Below are positions 9,293 through 18,525 of a DNA stretch of 64,000 bases, one piece after another. The position numbers and the translations under genes are program-made. This DNA comes from an uncultured Lachnospiraceae bacterium (GTDB lineage Bacteria; Bacillota; Clostridia; Lachnospirales; Lachnospiraceae). The notes under the pieces were generated by a model. It made no database searches, had not been told where the DNA came from, and was given only the letters and a program-made list of their open reading frames with translations. Position 1 is the stretch's first letter. Every line of letters begins with the position of its first letter. Location of the stretch: assembly GCA_951802115.1 (NCBI GenBank), contig CATOPL010000002.1:62001-126000 (forward strand), read 5' to 3'.

Positions 9293-9502
9293 TTATATTT
9301 TCATTGGACAAATATCCAAACATTTATAACACCGTATACAGAGCGCGTCATTTATGTGCGGATAGGAAAAACCTTCCTCGTCTTCTTCCATGGATATCGC
9401 CTGTCCCGGACAGACGGCGCCGCAAGCTGCACAGCCGCAGCAGTCCGATTTCCGTTTATACAAAAGCGGTAATTCTTTCACAATCTTTCCTGCCTTTATC
9501 AA
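9293..9502 (-). CDS. Stand-alone 2[4Fe-4S] ferredoxin
   Basis: A 69-aa protein with two cluster-binding motifs, CCGCAACGAVCP and CIRCYKCLDICP, separated by the EEDEEGFSYP loop. The same loop occurs in the ferredoxin head of the gene at 2499. It corresponds to the N-terminal domain that the F420-beta-like gene just upstream (9509) lacks. It starts with TTG 6 bases after that gene's stop and has no obvious ribosome binding site, which suggests coupled translation. It probably passes electrons to the neighbouring flavoprotein-like subunit. Confidence 0.78.
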   Translation of the reverse strand: MIKAGKIVKELPLLYKRKSDCCGCAACGAVCPGQAISMEEDEEGFSYPHINDALCIRCYKCLDICPMKI

Positions 9503-9508
9503 ATATTT

Positions 9509-10480
9509 TTACCATAGCTTTAACAGTTTCATGACCTTTCTTCTTATCCGGAACGAAAGGCCTCCCGCAGTCGACCAATGCCGGATGCAATACGCTATCC
9601 CTTTTTTATGAAAATCATTCCAGAATCTTTTCCTGCATTTAGGGATATAAGAAGGCTGTTTCAGATTAGGCTGCACAGCGGCCTGTTCCTCCCTGCATTC
9701 TACGGTTTCCAGAGCCGGCCGAATATATGGAAACATTTCGGCAGCTCTTTTTGTATTCAAAAATATCAAGGAAACGCCCTGATCGTCGTGAAACTCCGGA
9801 AATATTTGTTCCACACCCCAATAATCTCCTACGGTAAAATCCCCCGTTCGACTCATGCATGAAAATCTGCAGGTCCCGCAGGAGGGGCGCAAAGGAAGAT
9901 TGGTATAAAACAGTTTTGTATAACCCTCTTCATATGCGACAGTATCGTCTGCATAAGTTACTTTTTCTATATGTTTGTGCCATCCTCCTCCCTGACAGGT
10001 TTTATCGCGGAAGACAAAAGAACGGACCGGACTGTTTTGTTTCTTTTCCAGATATTTTAAATATGCATGATATACTTTGGGACTCGGTACGCCGTGACAG
10101 ATCAGATCCACTGTGTAAAGATTTTTATAAAAGCGATGATTTTTAAAATAACGCTTCACTGCGTTTGCATAACACGGAGTTCCCGAAAATAACACGGTTT
10201 TTCCTTCGTCGAGATCTTTTTGAATATCCTGATATGCATTTTTCAACCGGGCCTGGACATATTTTGATCCCTGAATCTTCCCAAGTTCTTCCGGATCTGT
10301 AATACGCATATATACAGCATTCAGATTTTCATCCATCCCGCAGCCGTATATAACAGCGTTGCTTTTTAGAAAAGTTTCAGCCACTGCCGTAAATGCGCCG
10401 CCGGACTGACTCGATAAAAGCTTTTGTTTATTTTTTATTTTTGCTCCGAATATCCGAATCGGAATCCGTAAATCATTCAT
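9509..10480 (-). CDS. F420 hydrogenase beta-subunit-like oxidoreductase without ferredoxin domain
   Basis: FrhB/FdhB C-terminal-type protein of 323 aa. Recognisable pieces are SSQSGGAFTAVAE, FSGTPCYANAVKRYF, DLICHGVPSPKVY and the cysteine-rich PSCGTCRFSCMSRTGDFTVGDYW, which resembles a further metal site. Unlike the module I homologue it has no N-terminal ferredoxin. It starts cleanly at 10480 behind AGGAG, and the ferredoxin is encoded separately downstream. The presumed role is a redox step on a sugar or acyl group within module II. The actual substrate is not known for these cluster-associated members. Confidence 0.83.
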   Translation of the reverse strand: MNDLRIPIRIFGAKIKNKQKLLSSQSGGAFTAVAETFLKSNAVIYGCGMDENLNAVYMRITDPEELGKIQGSKYVQARLKNAYQDIQKDLDEGKTVLFSGTPCYANAVKRYFKNHRFYKNLYTVDLICHGVPSPKVYHAYLKYLEKKQNSPVRSFVFRDKTCQGGGWHKHIEKVTYADDTVAYEEGYTKLFYTNLPLRPSCGTCRFSCMSRTGDFTVGDYWGVEQIFPEFHDDQGVSLIFLNTKRAAEMFPYIRPALETVECREEQAAVQPNLKQPSYIPKCRKRFWNDFHKKGIAYCIRHWSTAGGLSFRIRRKVMKLLKLW

Positions 10481-10493
10481 GGAGAAAACTCCT

Positions 10494-11900
10494 TTATTTT
10501 CTGAGAATTTTTAAACACAGACGATAACCTGATTTTAAAAAACCGTAATTCATAATGACCGAATAGAACACTACGATAAGCAATATCATACTGTTAAGCA
10601 ACGGGTTATTTCTGTAATATGTGATCATAAGCAAAACGGCTACTATGGCAGAAGACAACAGTACATTTCGTTTAATTTTCATTTGCACTTTTCTGTTCAC
10701 GTCTATATATCTCAGGACAGCCATACTGCCAAAAGAAATCAGCGTGGAGACTGATGCGGCATAAAGTCCGATTCTGGAAATCAATACAAAGTTTATTAAC
10801 AGGTTAACGACTGCTGAAATTATGGAAGTTTCCGCTACTTTTTTTGAATCTTTCATTGCTATATATACACAGCTGTAAAGTCCGACAAACACTCGCATCA
10901 GCATCGCATACATTAACAGAATGATCTGAGCATAGGCGTCTGCATATTTGTCATGGACCAGAATTGGAAAAGCAAACGGAATACAGGACACAATCATAAA
11001 ACATACGCACGAAAAAAGTTTGTACAAAGTTGTTATCGTATCGCTGAAAAACAGATCTCTGTCGCTGTCTTCAAAATGCAGAGACACAGTTTCTGTCCAT
11101 GATAAATTGAAAATATTATAAAACTGAATGAATACATTCGAAAATTTGTTTGCTACCGTATAAATACCGTTAAATGTAATTCCAAGAACGTATGAGATAA
11201 TCGTTCTGTCCGAAACATTTACCACCCACCAGGCCAGGTTATTTGGAATTAATGGAATGGAATACTCTCTGACGGTTCTAAATACTTCTTTATCGATATT
11301 GCTAAAACTGAAATAATTCCATGGTCGGACTTTTCTGCATAAATAAATAATGGTAACAACCTGCGCCAACAGCGTTGCCAGAAACAGTCCCGGCAGGCCG
11401 GTCTGAAATACCGCCAGCATCATTACATTCAATACAATGGCAGACGTAGCGGAAAGGAAACTGCTCGCAGCATAAAGTTTATTATTGCCAAGCCCTCTTA
11501 CAAACTGAAGGAGCAGCGCGGTAAACACATGTACAACAACATACCCTGTTAAAAAAAAGAGATTGTTGAATTTCCATATTGCTTTTACTGTCAATAACAG
11601 TAAGATACAAACTGCGCACTGTATACAGCTGGCTGCAAACATCGTGCTGAAAAGCATGCTTTGTTTTTCACGATTCCCTCTGCAATCCAATGTAAAACGG
11701 AAAATTCCCTGATCAAACTGCCAGTTCACAAGCGGCAGGAGTAAAGTTCCATAAGTTATCATCAGATCAAATGTTCCGTACTCCGATGTTTCGAGCATGG
11801 AGGTATATAATGGAAGAAGGAAGAAACTGATGCATTGAGTACTGATCTTTCCAACGGCCAGTAAGGCTGTGTTTTTAACTAATTCTTTCTGCCTGCTCAT
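10494..11900 (-). CDS. Wzx-like oligosaccharide flippase (module II)
   Basis: A 468-aa polytopic protein of the polysaccharide transporter family. It starts KELVKNTALLAVGKISTQCI and carries IPLIPNNLAWWVVNVSDR in the middle, matching the flippase at 5961. It should translocate the module II repeat unit. Its ATG overlaps the stop of the pyruvyltransferase gene upstream by 4 bases, so the two are translationally coupled. Its 3' end lies 13 bases before the F420-beta-like gene. Confidence 0.9.
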   Translation of the reverse strand: MSRQKELVKNTALLAVGKISTQCISFFLLPLYTSMLETSEYGTFDLMITYGTLLLPLVNWQFDQGIFRFTLDCRGNREKQSMLFSTMFAASCIQCAVCILLLLTVKAIWKFNNLFFLTGYVVVHVFTALLLQFVRGLGNNKLYAASSFLSATSAIVLNVMMLAVFQTGLPGLFLATLLAQVVTIIYLCRKVRPWNYFSFSNIDKEVFRTVREYSIPLIPNNLAWWVVNVSDRTIISYVLGITFNGIYTVANKFSNVFIQFYNIFNLSWTETVSLHFEDSDRDLFFSDTITTLYKLFSCVCFMIVSCIPFAFPILVHDKYADAYAQIILLMYAMLMRVFVGLYSCVYIAMKDSKKVAETSIISAVVNLLINFVLISRIGLYAASVSTLISFGSMAVLRYIDVNRKVQMKIKRNVLLSSAIVAVLLMITYYRNNPLLNSMILLIVVFYSVIMNYGFLKSGYRLCLKILRK

Positions 11901-12988
11901 GGCTTAAAAACACCCGCGTTCTCTAAAAAGGTAATGGATTTTTTTCTCTCTTCTTCCAGTCTGCACGCAGTCTGCGAATAATCTGGTTCCCTGCTGAGGC
12001 TCTGTGACGTTTCAGTAACAAACTGTTTTTGAAGAGAAAACAAATTCAGGATTCTTTCTGTTCTTTGATTGCTTTTACTTTTCCTTTCATCCTTCAAAGT
12101 AAAAAATTTTTTCCTGTATAGGATGGAAAAAGCAGTACCATGAAAGGAATTGGTAATTACATATGCAGCGTGATGCAGTAAATACAAAAACTGTCCCGGC
12201 GATATATTACGCATATTTTTGATCTTTGGGTTCAAAGGCCTTCTGGGGGAATAATTTATATAATACAGAGGCAGCTTCAGGGACATTGCCATTTCATACG
12301 CAAGTTTAAAATATCCTGCTTCCGGTGAAATCAAATACAATAAAATATATTCGGAAGGAATCTTGTCGTAAGGTTCTTCTATACGTTTCCATTCCTTTTC
12401 ATCCAGAAGCAACACAGGGTCCAGTACCACGTCAGCCTCTCTGCCCGTAAACTGTTTTACTGCCCGGGCCGCCTCCGGCTCACGGCAGGAAATGTAATCC
12501 ATAGAAATAATCTGCTTTCTTGTAAACATGTCATCGGATTCAAAGCTGTAAGAACCCAGGCTTGCCGCGTAGGCAATCTTCTTTTTTTCTGCAGAAACAA
12601 AATCCAGATAATAGGTTCTGTCTCCATGCGTCATAGAAAGATTAAAAACCTGGTCGCTGCCTGTAATAAACATATCGTATTCCAGATTGGCTTCTGAGAT
12701 ATTTTTCATCGTATAAGTTTTTTTTGAAAGACGGCAATTTCCAAGAAATTTATTAAAATTTCGGTTCTTGTTTTCGTAGTAGCTTTCGGACGCTATCCGC
12801 TTTAAAAAACCTTTGAAGTTTCGGGCTCTTTTCAGATCTGAGAGCTTCTTTTCGCCGGAAATTGCATCAGACCGATAATCTATAATCTCGCATTCTGAAT
12901 ACTGATTTATAATATACTGGAGCGCATAAGCCTGCAAAACGGCGCCATAATTGTTACTTTTGTGAAATGTTATAATCCCTGTTTTCAT
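11897..12988 (-). CDS. Polysaccharide pyruvyl transferase family protein
   Basis: A 363-aa family member with the full set of motifs: NNYGAVLQAYALQ at the N-terminus, MFITGSDQVFNLS near residue 112, VVLDPVLLLD, and NSFHGTAFSILYRKKFF near residue 282. The substrate is probably a hexose residue of the module II repeat. It sits between the GT2 gene (13001) and the flippase (10494), with 12-base and -4-base spacings, in the same operon. Confidence 0.88.
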   Translation of the reverse strand: MKTGIITFHKSNNYGAVLQAYALQYIINQYSECEIIDYRSDAISGEKKLSDLKRARNFKGFLKRIASESYYENKNRNFNKFLGNCRLSKKTYTMKNISEANLEYDMFITGSDQVFNLSMTHGDRTYYLDFVSAEKKKIAYAASLGSYSFESDDMFTRKQIISMDYISCREPEAARAVKQFTGREADVVLDPVLLLDEKEWKRIEEPYDKIPSEYILLYLISPEAGYFKLAYEMAMSLKLPLYYINYSPRRPLNPKIKNMRNISPGQFLYLLHHAAYVITNSFHGTAFSILYRKKFFTLKDERKSKSNQRTERILNLFSLQKQFVTETSQSLSREPDYSQTACRLEEERKKSITFLENAGVFKP

Positions 12989-13000
12989 TCTCTGTTCTTC

Positions 13001-13963
13001 TTATCTGCTCAATATGCTGAATAAGGACGGCGAAATCCGGAACAATTCAACTGCCAGAATCTGTCTTCTGGAACGGGTTTTGTATACCTGTCCTTTTTCG
13101 CAGCTCAATTCACGATATCTGCGGTCAAACACCGTTTTTAAAGTTCTGTCCAGTTCACCGTCCAGCAGTCCGGCATTTTTCAGCCCGGAATAAATTTTTG
13201 CTGTATGCACACAGGCTGTACAGGCGGCAAACGGCAGTAGTTGAGGATTTTTCCCAGCGACCAGTCCACAGATTTCCTCATCAACCTGTACCGTATCCAG
13301 ACGTCGCAAATCATAGGCCTTACCACAGGCGCTGTCTTTATTTATGACATAAAAATAATATGGATCCGAAACGACCCTGTAACTGGTGCAGCGGGAAAAA
13401 ATCAGAGCCAATGCTCTTGCATCTTCGCTGTAGTAAAGTTTTTTAAAATCAGATACTTTTAGCAGCTGACGCTTAAATACTTTATTACATAAATAATTTG
13501 TCGTATTTTTCTGTTTTATATAATGTTCCAGGCAGTTTCCAAAAAACTTTTCATCTTTCAGATATACAGAAGGTATCATTGCGCCTTGTTCTGTGATTTT
13601 CCGGTAGCCGAATTCCAGGATATCCAACGGCTCCTTTTTCAGAATAGTTATCAGATGATCAATCGCAGTTTCATGCAGATAATCATCTGCGTCGCAGAAC
13701 ATAACATAATCTGCATCCGCCTGCTTGAAACCGGTTTGTCTTGCGATCCCTGGTCCCTGATTCTGCTGCGTCAATACCAGGATGCTGTAAGCGCTTTTCT
13801 GAGAAGCGCCTCGGCAAAAGTCATATGTGTGGTCTGTGGAGCCGTCGTCAACAATAATAACCCGAAAATCCGTACGTTTTTGCTTTTCAAAAGACTGCAG
13901 AAGAGTACTGATTTTATCTGCCGCATTATAAGCGGGTACTATGATGTCTAAACTGTAATTCAT
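13001..13963 (-). CDS. Glycosyltransferase family 2
   Basis: A GT-A fold glycosyltransferase (320 aa). The N-terminus SLDIIVPAYNAADKISTLLQ is followed by VIIVDDGSTDHT, with the nucleotide-binding aspartates, and VMFCDADDYLH, with the DxD metal site near residue 93. Inverting transfer to a lipid-linked acceptor is expected. The 5' end overlaps the polymerase gene by 38 bases. Donor and linkage cannot be inferred. Confidence 0.88.
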   Translation of the reverse strand: MNYSLDIIVPAYNAADKISTLLQSFEKQKRTDFRVIIVDDGSTDHTYDFCRGASQKSAYSILVLTQQNQGPGIARQTGFKQADADYVMFCDADDYLHETAIDHLITILKKEPLDILEFGYRKITEQGAMIPSVYLKDEKFFGNCLEHYIKQKNTTNYLCNKVFKRQLLKVSDFKKLYYSEDARALALIFSRCTSYRVVSDPYYFYVINKDSACGKAYDLRRLDTVQVDEEICGLVAGKNPQLLPFAACTACVHTAKIYSGLKNAGLLDGELDRTLKTVFDRRYRELSCEKGQVYKTRSRRQILAVELFRISPSLFSILSR

Positions 13964-15260
13964 CTATCTGCTCCTGTCCTGAGTTTTGCAGCTTATTCTC
14001 TTTTTTGTAATACAGGGTTATCCCCACGGAAAACATATACGGAAATAATGTCGGAAGATCATAAAACGGATTTCCGGTTATTCCGTATGTCAGAAAAAAC
14101 ACCTGGTACATAAAAGAAAACAATAAAAAGAACTCGTCCTCACAATTTTCATAAAGATGAAGTTTCCTTGCCGAAATCAGATTCTTAAAGTTCACTTTCA
14201 ATGTATAAGTCAAAGCAGTCATATAGATGACCGTTCCCGCAATTCCTGTTTCACACAGAAACTGCAGATAGATATTATGAACATCCAGTTCGGTAATGCG
14301 CAGAAACTGTTTAAAACCGATTCCTGCCAACGGATAGTTTTTAAAATATTCCAGCGCCATTGTCCATAGCCTGGCCCTTCCGGTAGTCACATCGACAGAA
14401 TCCATTTTATTGATCATTCTTGTTACCGAACTGAAGATATCCGGAATAAGAAGATAGCCTGCATATGAAATAAGCAGCGACAATATTAAAATTGAAAAGA
14501 CCCTGAAAATGCGCCCTTTCGTCCTGTCTGACATATAAAAATAATAGCCGGCCGCTGCAGCGACAATCGTAAAAATCAGCTGACCTCTTTTTCCAGTCAT
14601 TAACAATGCTGCCGACGCAGTAACAAAAGTGAAATACAGCAGCACTTTTCTTTTATTTCCAGAATTTTTTCTGTTCACAATCATACTGCAGACTGTCAGA
14701 ATTACCGCCAGAGCCATATAGATTGCATTGGTACTATAGTGCGAAGTAAGACCTGACATATTACCGGATAAATATCCTTTTGCCAAATCTTCTTGTCGGT
14801 TAAACAGGACCAATATGTGTTCCATATAAAGCTGCGGCGTGTATCTAAAAAGGATTGTACAAAATACCAATATGACTGAATAAACGGATATAATTTTAAA
14901 ACTGGCTTTCATAAGCGTTCTGTTTCTTACACATGAAAGAGCATAAATGGTAGAGCACAAATAAAAGGTCGTAAACCCCAGCGTTTCTTTTATGCCATTG
15001 CCGTCATAGGTTCTGAAAACCCGGCTCATAATTGGAACACCCAAGGCAATCAGCCATAAAATTTCAAGCTTTGACATTTTGATAAAAGAATGAGGTTTGG
15101 AAATAAAGAAAGCAAGCATTGCTCCTGCAAACATCAACATCCGCAGAAATATGTTTGGCAGCTCTAAATACCAGAAGCTTTTAAAAAAACAAATCAGAAA
15201 AAAACATGCCGCTGCGACAGCTTCACCTTTTTCTCCCCAGTTTTCATATTTTAGTTTCAT
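13926..15260 (-). CDS. Wzy-like O-antigen polymerase/ligase (module II)
   Basis: A membrane protein of about 444 aa with many hydrophobic segments and the O-antigen ligase/polymerase signature around residues 300-345 (TGRARLWTMALEYFKNYPLA, then GIGFKQF and DVHNIYLQFLCETGIAG). I place the start at ATG 15260 because an AGGAG box lies 10 bases upstream. A longer open frame reaches 15344 but has no such signal. It would polymerise the module II repeat units outside the membrane. It lies between the MurB-like gene and the GT2. Confidence 0.82.
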   Translation of the reverse strand: MKLKYENWGEKGEAVAAACFFLICFFKSFWYLELPNIFLRMLMFAGAMLAFFISKPHSFIKMSKLEILWLIALGVPIMSRVFRTYDGNGIKETLGFTTFYLCSTIYALSCVRNRTLMKASFKIISVYSVILVFCTILFRYTPQLYMEHILVLFNRQEDLAKGYLSGNMSGLTSHYSTNAIYMALAVILTVCSMIVNRKNSGNKRKVLLYFTFVTASAALLMTGKRGQLIFTIVAAAAGYYFYMSDRTKGRIFRVFSILILSLLISYAGYLLIPDIFSSVTRMINKMDSVDVTTGRARLWTMALEYFKNYPLAGIGFKQFLRITELDVHNIYLQFLCETGIAGTVIYMTALTYTLKVNFKNLISARKLHLYENCEDEFFLLFSFMYQVFFLTYGITGNPFYDLPTLFPYMFSVGITLYYKKENKLQNSGQEQIDELQFRHHSTRL

Positions 15261-15303
15261 GCAGGATTTCCTCCTGATTGTAACGAATTTGTCTGGAGGA
15301 TTA

Positions 15304-16158
15304 CTAACTCCAGATCCGAACTTCCGTTCGGCATTTCTGACCAAACAGGCAGTGCCATCTTCTTACCTTATTTAAAAGGCTGATTGCCTGTTCGAAAGTC
15401 CCGTTCTTTCCCCGAAGCATCCAGTTTGCTGTTTTGGCTGAGAAAGTGCAGCCGTTTTTATATCCGGGGTGAAATTTTTTTACAAATGCCATGATATATT
15501 TATTTGACTCACAAAATACAGTCCCGAAATTTGGAGATGTCATATCCTGGTTTTTTTTACACAAGTGAATCCTTTCCTGAATTCTCATCTCAGATTCTTT
15601 TCTAGAGACTTGGGGAAATTTAAACTTTGCTCCCAGAATGATGCAATCCGGCATGTTCTGAAAAATGGAGGTCCGATAGGAAAAGCAGCAGCTTGTTTTA
15701 TCAATTCTGCAGATTTCTCCATGTCTTAAAACCTCTACTTCCGTAAGATAATCGCTTATGCATTTTCCATATTTCTTTCCTCGTCCGGCATTCATATAAA
15801 TTGCGCCGCCAGTAAGACCCGGAACGGAAAAGAGGTATTCAATGCCACCATAACCGTCTGTCTGAATTGTTTTGATCAGCTTCTGCAGCGAAACAGACGA
15901 GCCAACATAATAATGCCCGTTTCCAAATGCAATCATTTTTTTATTGAAATTTTTCAAGCACAAAACATGCTCATATTCCTTTTGATCATTAATTAATATA
16001 TTCGATCCGCCACCGATTACATGGCTGAGTATATTATCATCAGATTTTATCAGGTCGCAAAGCTCGTCCACTGTCTCAGGAAAATACATTTTTTTTGCAT
16101 TGCCGCCCATACGAAAAGTAGTATATTTTTCTAAAGGCTCATTTTCTTTAATCATCAT
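15304..16158 (-). CDS. MurB-like FAD oxidoreductase, polysaccharide-locus type
   Basis: Resembles UDP-N-acetylenolpyruvoylglucosamine reductase: FRMGG (15-19), GGGSN (49-53), GYGGIEYLFSVPGLTGG (about 102-118), SYRTS (about 160), and the C-terminal EVRIW carrying the catalytic glutamate. Where housekeeping MurB has Gly-Ser in the GS(V/F)F motif, this protein reads NFGTVF, so the catalytic serine is replaced by threonine. It lies inside a polysaccharide operon with no peptidoglycan genes, and a paralogue sits in module IV (40986). It may reduce an enolpyruvyl sugar to make a lactyl-ether (muramic-like) residue. That role is inference. It overlaps the GT4 upstream by 11 bases. Confidence 0.8.
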   Translation of the reverse strand: MMIKENEPLEKYTTFRMGGNAKKMYFPETVDELCDLIKSDDNILSHVIGGGSNILINDQKEYEHVLCLKNFNKKMIAFGNGHYYVGSSVSLQKLIKTIQTDGYGGIEYLFSVPGLTGGAIYMNAGRGKKYGKCISDYLTEVEVLRHGEICRIDKTSCCFSYRTSIFQNMPDCIILGAKFKFPQVSRKESEMRIQERIHLCKKNQDMTSPNFGTVFCESNKYIMAFVKKFHPGYKNGCTFSAKTANWMLRGKNGTFEQAISLLNKVRRWHCLFGQKCRTEVRIWS

Positions 16159-17326
16159 CCTTTATTGCTCCCGTCATGCGGTCTTCGCCAGATTTTGCCG
16201 CTGCAAAAACAGACACATACGTTTTTTCAATGATCGACCGATAGATTTTCTCCATCAGATCAATACAGCGCTTCCAATCGTATCGTTCTCTTACCAGCGC
16301 TTCACCGGCGATCCCCATTTTTTTCCGTAGTTCTGGTTCCTTTAGAAGAATCATTATTTTCTCGGCAATATCGCCTGAATTTCTGGCCCGAACTATGTAT
16401 CCGGTCACTCCGTCTTTGACGACTTCCGGCAAACCTCCAACATTGGAAACAATGACTGGTTTTCTGCATGCGGAAGCTTCAATCACGGCAACACCGAATG
16501 ATTCGCTGTCCAAAATACTTGGAGCAACATAAATGTCAAATCTGTTCAGCCAGTCCGGTACCTTTTCATGTGTTGTTTTTCCTATAAAACGAACCCGGCT
16601 GTAAATTTGTAGATCGCGAGCCAGCGCTTTTAAGCTATCTATCTGTTTTCCTGGCCCAACCAGTTCGAGAAACAGTCTTTCTGCAATTTCCGGGTCGCTT
16701 TTATTTATTTCTTTGTATACATCAGCGAAAGCCTGAATCAGATATTCAATACCGTACTTTTTATCCATCTTTTTTACTGTACCGATAATAAATTCCTGCT
16801 TTTTCACAGTCTTTTCATGGAATTTATTCAGGTCGATTCCAAATGGAGTAACTACAACCGGAGCTTTCAGATCAGGAAACTCTTTTAAAATCTGCTTTTT
16901 CATACACTCGCTGGTTGATCCGATATGTTTGTACCATTTTAAAATGTATCCGATTACTGGTTTCCAGACTTTGCTGTTTACAAGATCATATACCTCCCAG
17001 CCATATACGGATAAAAAGGCTTTTTCTCTGTCCGAATATGTGCCGAGCAGTCCATAGCCTGCAGCCTGATGAACGTGTATCACATCAGGATTGATTTTTT
17101 TCGTTATGCTCCTGACCGCAGATCTATTCAATAAAAATCCTTTTTTCCCTGAAAAGGGAAGACGATGAATTATAATCCGTGAATCAGCTTTTACAACAAA
17201 TGAATATGGATTATCAATGAAGGATTCCTGGGTAACAAAATGAACGGTATGTCCCCGGTCACACATTGCGGATGCCCAGTTGTTGCTGTGTATGCTTCTT
17301 CCGGGAGCGATAAACATAATGATCAT
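16148..17326 (-). CDS. Glycosyltransferase family 4
   Basis: A 392-aa GT-B enzyme. The N-terminal part contains DVIHVHQAAGYGLLG. The donor domain has TPFGIDLNKF, VRFIGKTTHEKVPDW and the signature APSILDSESFGVAVIEASA, followed by CRKPVIVSNVGGLPEVVKDG. Retaining glycosyl transfer in module II assembly is expected. It overlaps its upstream neighbour by 4 bases and its downstream neighbour by 11. Confidence 0.9.
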   Translation of the reverse strand: MIIMFIAPGRSIHSNNWASAMCDRGHTVHFVTQESFIDNPYSFVVKADSRIIIHRLPFSGKKGFLLNRSAVRSITKKINPDVIHVHQAAGYGLLGTYSDREKAFLSVYGWEVYDLVNSKVWKPVIGYILKWYKHIGSTSECMKKQILKEFPDLKAPVVVTPFGIDLNKFHEKTVKKQEFIIGTVKKMDKKYGIEYLIQAFADVYKEINKSDPEIAERLFLELVGPGKQIDSLKALARDLQIYSRVRFIGKTTHEKVPDWLNRFDIYVAPSILDSESFGVAVIEASACRKPVIVSNVGGLPEVVKDGVTGYIVRARNSGDIAEKIMILLKEPELRKKMGIAGEALVRERYDWKRCIDLMEKIYRSIIEKTYVSVFAAAKSGEDRMTGAIKDDD

Positions 17327-18525
17327 TTTTCCTGCCTCGCTGATTCTTGTGCCAGTTTTTTTACATATTCAAAAAAGCTTTCCGAGCTTTTGCGTTCTTT
17401 TTCTATTCCGGCATTCATTTTTTGAAGCGGCGGATTATGAATCAAATGATCAACAGCAGTCATAAAACTGTCCCATTCAATCTCTGACGCACTTTTTGCA
17501 GGATAATAGAATTCCATAAGCCCAAGCCGGTTAAGAACGTCCTCGACCTTTGAAGGAATTCCTGCCGTCTCTGTTTCTGCACTTAATGAAATTACCGGAG
17601 TTCCGTTTAAAATCGACAGTAAGGTACCATGAAAGTATTTGGAAAATGTAATGTCGAATAAGGAAAAAATACGACTCCATTCAAAGGGCGTAAGATCGGC
17701 AATATATGGAATATCTGCCGCTTTACAATATGAATAAATTGCTACTGTCTGGTAGCTGTCACCATATTTTTGTTTTAAATTTTTTGTAAGAATATCTGCA
17801 AGATTTCCATTCAAATTGGACAGCATCAATCCAATATGTTTTTTTTGCGGATCCCAGTGATATTTTCGCTGAAGTTTTTCTACCAGTCTCTGCTTAAATG
17901 CATTTCCTAACCCATCTTTTTCGAAATCCAATAAAAAAGTGGGATCACAGTTATGCATGGACCTCTTTTTACCGGTTGCATGTTCCGCAATGTTCTCTGT
18001 CAGCTGATCTCTGACTCCAAGATATTCAAAACCGTCAAACGACTGTTTTAAAATCTTTAGCTTTTCAGAAGTTAAATTTTTGTAGTGGATACCGTTGCAG
18101 GACGCTGCATAGGACAGCCTGTGCACCCTATTGCTGTTGATCAGAAAATATGGATTGGGCAATCCGCGTTTTTCATAATTCCATACCGCATCGCTTCCAA
18201 CCACGATAACGTCATATTGATTCTTAATATAGGAATAAAATTTTTTTATATTGTCAGACACTAATTTTTTTTCGGAGAGCGGAAGTCTTCGTATTCCGTT
18301 CATGAAAGCTTTATACATAATGATTCTGTCACATATATGAAAAAAACTGTTTTTTCCGCGGTAAAGAGTAAACAGTTTGTAATACAAGTTCATTTTTGCT
18401 GACATATAATCAATGATTTCAACTTCTGTACCCTCAATTTCCTTCAGCCTTTGCGACAATGCAAAAGACTGCATGACTGCGCCGTAGTTAAGACTTCTGT
18501 GATATGACAAAATTCCCACTTTCAC
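17323..18525 (-). CDS. Polysaccharide pyruvyl transferase family protein
   Basis: A family member of about 400 aa with LSYHRSLNYGAVMQSFALSQ at the start, VIVVGSDAVWNYE near residue 110, NCDPTFLLDF, and SKYFHGTLLSILNGTPVISL near the end. I choose GTG 18525 as start: GGAGG lies 8 bases upstream, and the 31 codons of open frame beyond it do not resemble the family. It overlaps the preceding GT2 by 38 bases. It is the third pyruvyltransferase-type protein from the left that keeps the YGA/FHG motif set. Confidence 0.87.
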   Translation of the reverse strand: MKVGILSYHRSLNYGAVMQSFALSQRLKEIEGTEVEIIDYMSAKMNLYYKLFTLYRGKNSFFHICDRIIMYKAFMNGIRRLPLSEKKLVSDNIKKFYSYIKNQYDVIVVGSDAVWNYEKRGLPNPYFLINSNRVHRLSYAASCNGIHYKNLTSEKLKILKQSFDGFEYLGVRDQLTENIAEHATGKKRSMHNCDPTFLLDFEKDGLGNAFKQRLVEKLQRKYHWDPQKKHIGLMLSNLNGNLADILTKNLKQKYGDSYQTVAIYSYCKAADIPYIADLTPFEWSRIFSLFDITFSKYFHGTLLSILNGTPVISLSAETETAGIPSKVEDVLNRLGLMEFYYPAKSASEIEWDSFMTAVDHLIHNPPLQKMNAGIEKERKSSESFFEYVKKLAQESARQEK

